Source: Flavobacteriales bacterium (GTDB lineage Bacteria; Bacteroidota; Bacteroidia; Flavobacteriales; TMED113). Taken from it: a DNA stretch of 55,858 bases. The stretch lies in assembly GCA_002863085.1 (NCBI GenBank), contig PKDT01000008.1, forward strand, positions 1 through 55,858, read 5' to 3'. The translations under genes and the position numbers were made by a program. The notes under the pieces were generated by a model. It ran no database searches. It saw only the letters and a program-made list of their open reading frames with translations, and was not told where the DNA came from. Below, in pieces: positions 53,903-55,858 of the stretch (position 1 is the stretch's first letter; each line of letters opens with the position of its first letter).

Positions 53903-54517
53903 ATGAAAGCAACTAAATTATTTAATTCTTGGGTTGAAAATGGAAAAGATGAAGGTATGGAAAAGAACCATTCTGCATCTGTGAATGAGATGATAAAATT
54001 AGTCCCTAATTATATTTTAAATAATAGTTTTAGTTTTTTAGACTTTGGTTGTGGTAATGGATGGCTTGTAAGAAAGTTTACCAACTATGATAATTGCATA
54101 AAATCTACAGGAATTGATGGTGCTTCAAACATGATAAAAAAAGCAATATCCAATGATAATGAATCAAAATATATTCAGTTTGACCTAGATAATATTTATT
54201 CGTTTAATCAAAAATTTGATTTGATTATGAGCATGGAAGTAATGTATTATTTAAAAAATCCTGCGCTAGTAATTAATCACATAAATAAAAACATGTTAAA
54301 CCCGGGAGGCGTTTTCATAATGGGCATCGATTTTTATGAAGAAAATAAATCATCTTTATCATGGCCATCAAAACTTGATGTTGAAATGTTTTGTGCTAAC
54401 AAAAATAAATGGAAGGATTACTTAAGTCTCGCTGGGTTTGATAAGGTTAGAATATTTCAGTTTGGTAAAAAAAATGACTGGGCTGGAACTCTGGTTTTAT
54501 CAGGTGTTAAGATATAA
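53903..54517 (+). CDS. Class I SAM-dependent methyltransferase
   Basis: The 204 residues show the Rossmann methyltransferase order: motif I FLDFGCGNGWLVRKF (near residue 45), motif post-I STGIDGASNMIKKA, motif II region FDLIMSMEVMYYLKNPALVINHINKNMLNPGGVFIMG. The N-terminal KATKLFNSWVENGKDEGMEKNHSASVNEM segment is family-like but does not reveal a substrate. It follows the receptor gene by 3 bp, so it is probably in the same operon. Small-molecule methylation is more likely than rRNA modification. Confidence 0.82.
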   Translation: MKATKLFNSWVENGKDEGMEKNHSASVNEMIKLVPNYILNNSFSFLDFGCGNGWLVRKFTNYDNCIKSTGIDGASNMIKKAISNDNESKYIQFDLDNIYSFNQKFDLIMSMEVMYYLKNPALVINHINKNMLNPGGVFIMGIDFYEENKSSLSWPSKLDVEMFCANKNKWKDYLSLAGFDKVRIFQFGKKNDWAGTLVLSGVKI

Positions 54518-54521
54518 ATAT

Positions 54522-55091
54522 TTAAAATATCTTATCCGGATAATTGTAGCTGAACTGAAGATTAAAACCTATGTATGGAACCCAGTCTCCTAATTCATAT
54601 TTTTCAAGGATCGTCATTTGCTCATTGTACAGAAAATACCCACCAAAAGTAAGCTCTAAAAGTCCATACATATTTTTTGAAAACTCCCTTTCAAATCCGA
54701 CAATATATTGAGGAGATATCATTGCAGATTCTTGAAAATATGATGAATTATTTATTGGGTAGTATAAGCTTTCTACTCTGAAATTGTCATATTCATAAAA
54801 ATATCCTACAAGAACTGAGGGTCCGTGAAAAAATTCAAAATCGAATATACTAATGTCGTTATATATTTTAGCAGATAATGAGCTGTAATCGTAAGTTACC
54901 TTTCTATTTGAATTATACCCGTCAACCATGCTTCTTGTAAATGAATATCTCAAATTAAAATTACTTGAAATGATTCTTTCATAGCTTATAGAATAGTTTG
55001 CAAAATTATTAATACCAATACCAAAACGGTGATTTTGACCATTCACTCCTACAAAAATTAAAGCTAAAACGAATAAAATTTCTTTTTTCAT
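54522..55091 (-). CDS. Hypothetical outer-membrane beta-barrel protein (189 aa)
   Basis: No family recognised. The protein begins with a signal peptide (MKKEILFVLALIFVGVNGQ). It continues with regularly alternating, Tyr- and Phe-rich strands (FGIGINNFANYSISYERIISSNFNLRYSF, HGPSVLVGYFYEYDNFRVESLYYP, YGLLELTFGGYFLYNEQ, YIGFNLQFSYNYP) typical of a small outer-membrane barrel. It lies between the convergent methyltransferase gene and rimM, 34 bp after the rimM stop on the same strand. Confidence 0.75.
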   Translation of the reverse strand: MKKEILFVLALIFVGVNGQNHRFGIGINNFANYSISYERIISSNFNLRYSFTRSMVDGYNSNRKVTYDYSSLSAKIYNDISIFDFEFFHGPSVLVGYFYEYDNFRVESLYYPINNSSYFQESAMISPQYIVGFEREFSKNMYGLLELTFGGYFLYNEQMTILEKYELGDWVPYIGFNLQFSYNYPDKIF

Positions 55092-55125
55092 AAAAATAGA
55101 TTTCTTCTAAATTAAAAAAATAAAT

Positions 55126-55650
55126 TCATCTTACACAAATTTCTGTTAATCCTTCTGGTAAGTTCATAAAAATTTTTTTTTCTTTATCGCTTACTTCTGT
55201 AATAAGTGAATCTACATTAGGAACATATAATTCATTTTTATTAGTGTCGACTAAAAAAATTGGTTGAGGCCTATTGTTATCTATCTCAATAATCTCTCCA
55301 ACAAGACCTGTCTTTTGATCAATTATTGTGTATCCAATGTATTTTTGTAGCTTCCTAAATTCTTCATCAATAGAGCTATGTTCACCAATTTTTAAAAATA
55401 TTCTTTTACGTAATATTCTTTTTGCACTCTCTCGATTTGAAATTTCTTGTGTGATTACTCTGAGAAATTTGTTTGAATTTGGTTCAATTTTTATGACTTT
55501 GAGCTTTAGTTTGTCCTCTCCTAAATAGACTGACTTTATATCCAAGAGTATTTCAAAGATCTTGTTTGGGGTATACAATTTAATACTAAACGCACCATTT
55601 AATCCGTGAGCTTTTGCTACATGTCCAATACAAATTTCTTTTTTTCGCAA
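55126..55650 (-). CDS. rimM: 16S rRNA processing protein RimM
   Basis: RimM helps mature the 30S head and binds S19. The 174 residues have the N-terminal RimM domain (ICIGHVAKAHGLNGAFSIKLYT, with the AHGLxG motif) and a C-terminal PRC-barrel (YIGYTIIDQKTGLVGEIIEIDNNRPQPIFLVDTNKNELYVPNVDSLITEVSDKEKKIFMNLPEGL). It lies 44 bp downstream of rpsP on the same strand, matching the common rpsP-rimM order. Confidence 0.96.
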   Translation of the reverse strand: MRKKEICIGHVAKAHGLNGAFSIKLYTPNKIFEILLDIKSVYLGEDKLKLKVIKIEPNSNKFLRVITQEISNRESAKRILRKRIFLKIGEHSSIDEEFRKLQKYIGYTIIDQKTGLVGEIIEIDNNRPQPIFLVDTNKNELYVPNVDSLITEVSDKEKKIFMNLPEGLTEICVR

Positions 55651-55694
55651 GGTTTTATCTATAATGAAAACTGATTAAGTAAATTAATACTTTA

Positions 55695-55858
55695 TTACTT
55701 TTCCTCTTTTGCAGGTGTTTCTTCAGCAGCAGGAGTTTCTTCAGCAGCAGGAGTCTCTTTAGCAGCAGGAGTTTCTTCAGCAGCAGGAATTTCTTCAGTA
55801 GCAGGAGTTTCTTCGGCAGCAGGAGTTTCTTCAGCAGCAGCAGTTTCTTCGGCAGCAG
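55695..55858 (-). CDS. rpsP: 30S ribosomal protein S16, C-terminal end with Ala/Glu/Pro repeat tail (partial)
   Basis: Only the last 54 codons are inside the window; the start lies beyond the edge. Read on the minus strand they encode repeats such as AAEETPAAEETP, then PAKEEK and tandem TAA stops. The S16 core is not visible. The call rests on the position directly upstream of rimM and on the Ala/Glu-rich C-terminal extension that S16 carries in Bacteroidota. The tail composition resembles that of L17 in this genome (Glu-Glu-Thr units). Confidence 0.75.
   Translation of the reverse strand, partial: AAEETAAAEETPAAEETPATEEIPAAEETPAAKETPAAEETPAAEETPAKEEK
55714..55858 (-). repeat. 18-bp tandem repeat encoding the S16 tail
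   Basis: At least seven copies of an 18-bp unit, on the plus strand about GTTTCTTCAGCAGCAGGA, run to the window edge in frame with the six-residue unit PAAEET. Substitutions such as GTA for GCA and TCG for TCA give small variations. Confidence 0.85.

Overview
The window is a gene-dense, AT-rich stretch of a Bacteroidota chromosome, most likely a marine, fairly streamlined member of the Flavobacteriales. Support for this: TAnnTTTG promoter boxes; start codons preceded by AATT rather than a Shine-Dalgarno sequence; type 9 secretion (T9SS) sorting tails; a DUF4294 protein; GCTD...DGSC repeats; an HmuY-like protein beside a TonB-dependent receptor; and long acidic tails on L17 and S16. Genus or species cannot be assigned from this sequence alone.

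Layout. 1-310 is the N-terminus of a divergent UvrD/PcrA helicase. 599-18228 is an unbroken str-S10-spc-alpha ribosomal supercluster on the + strand (rpsL to rplQ, with fusA, secY, map, infA and rpoA; no tuf, no rpoBC). carA, eno and a mitochondrial-type citrate synthase follow. 22000-24920 holds a SPOUT rRNA methyltransferase, a tiny lipoprotein, lipA and gap. 24923-33081 is mostly minus strand: a 919-residue GCS2-CBS-aspartoacylase fusion, a PD-(D/E)XK nuclease, a DUF4294 protein (+), a 3-hydroxyacyl-CoA dehydrogenase, and a surface-polysaccharide group (sugar-phosphate transferase, lipoprotein, Gfo/Idh/MocA oxidoreductase). 33146-39881 mixes pcm, three small beta-barrel proteins, smpB, a ZIP transporter, a nitronate monooxygenase, xerD, aroQ, tRNA-Asp and a 59-residue membrane protein.

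39984-54517 is the most unusual part. It has a PAS-UbiA prenyltransferase fusion; a secreted protein joining a c-type haem motif, a PHM-like copper monooxygenase core, GCTD repeats, a Kunitz domain and a T9SS-like tail, followed by an overlapping aldehyde dehydrogenase; a secreted alpha/beta hydrolase; a ferric-iron ABC transporter; a nitroreductase; and an HmuY-like protein, TonB receptor and methyltransferase unit. The window ends with a beta-barrel protein, rimM and the C-terminus of rpsP.

Working together: the first 18 kb builds the translation and secretion machinery, and carA-eno-citrate synthase-lipA-gap belong to central metabolism. The 46.5-54.5 kb block reads as an iron and probably haem acquisition island, with outer-membrane capture and receptor plus inner-membrane Fe(III) ABC import, and with a 23-bp palindrome in its divergent promoter region. 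No insertion sequence, prophage or CRISPR array was seen, and no gene-free stretch exceeds 300 bases.
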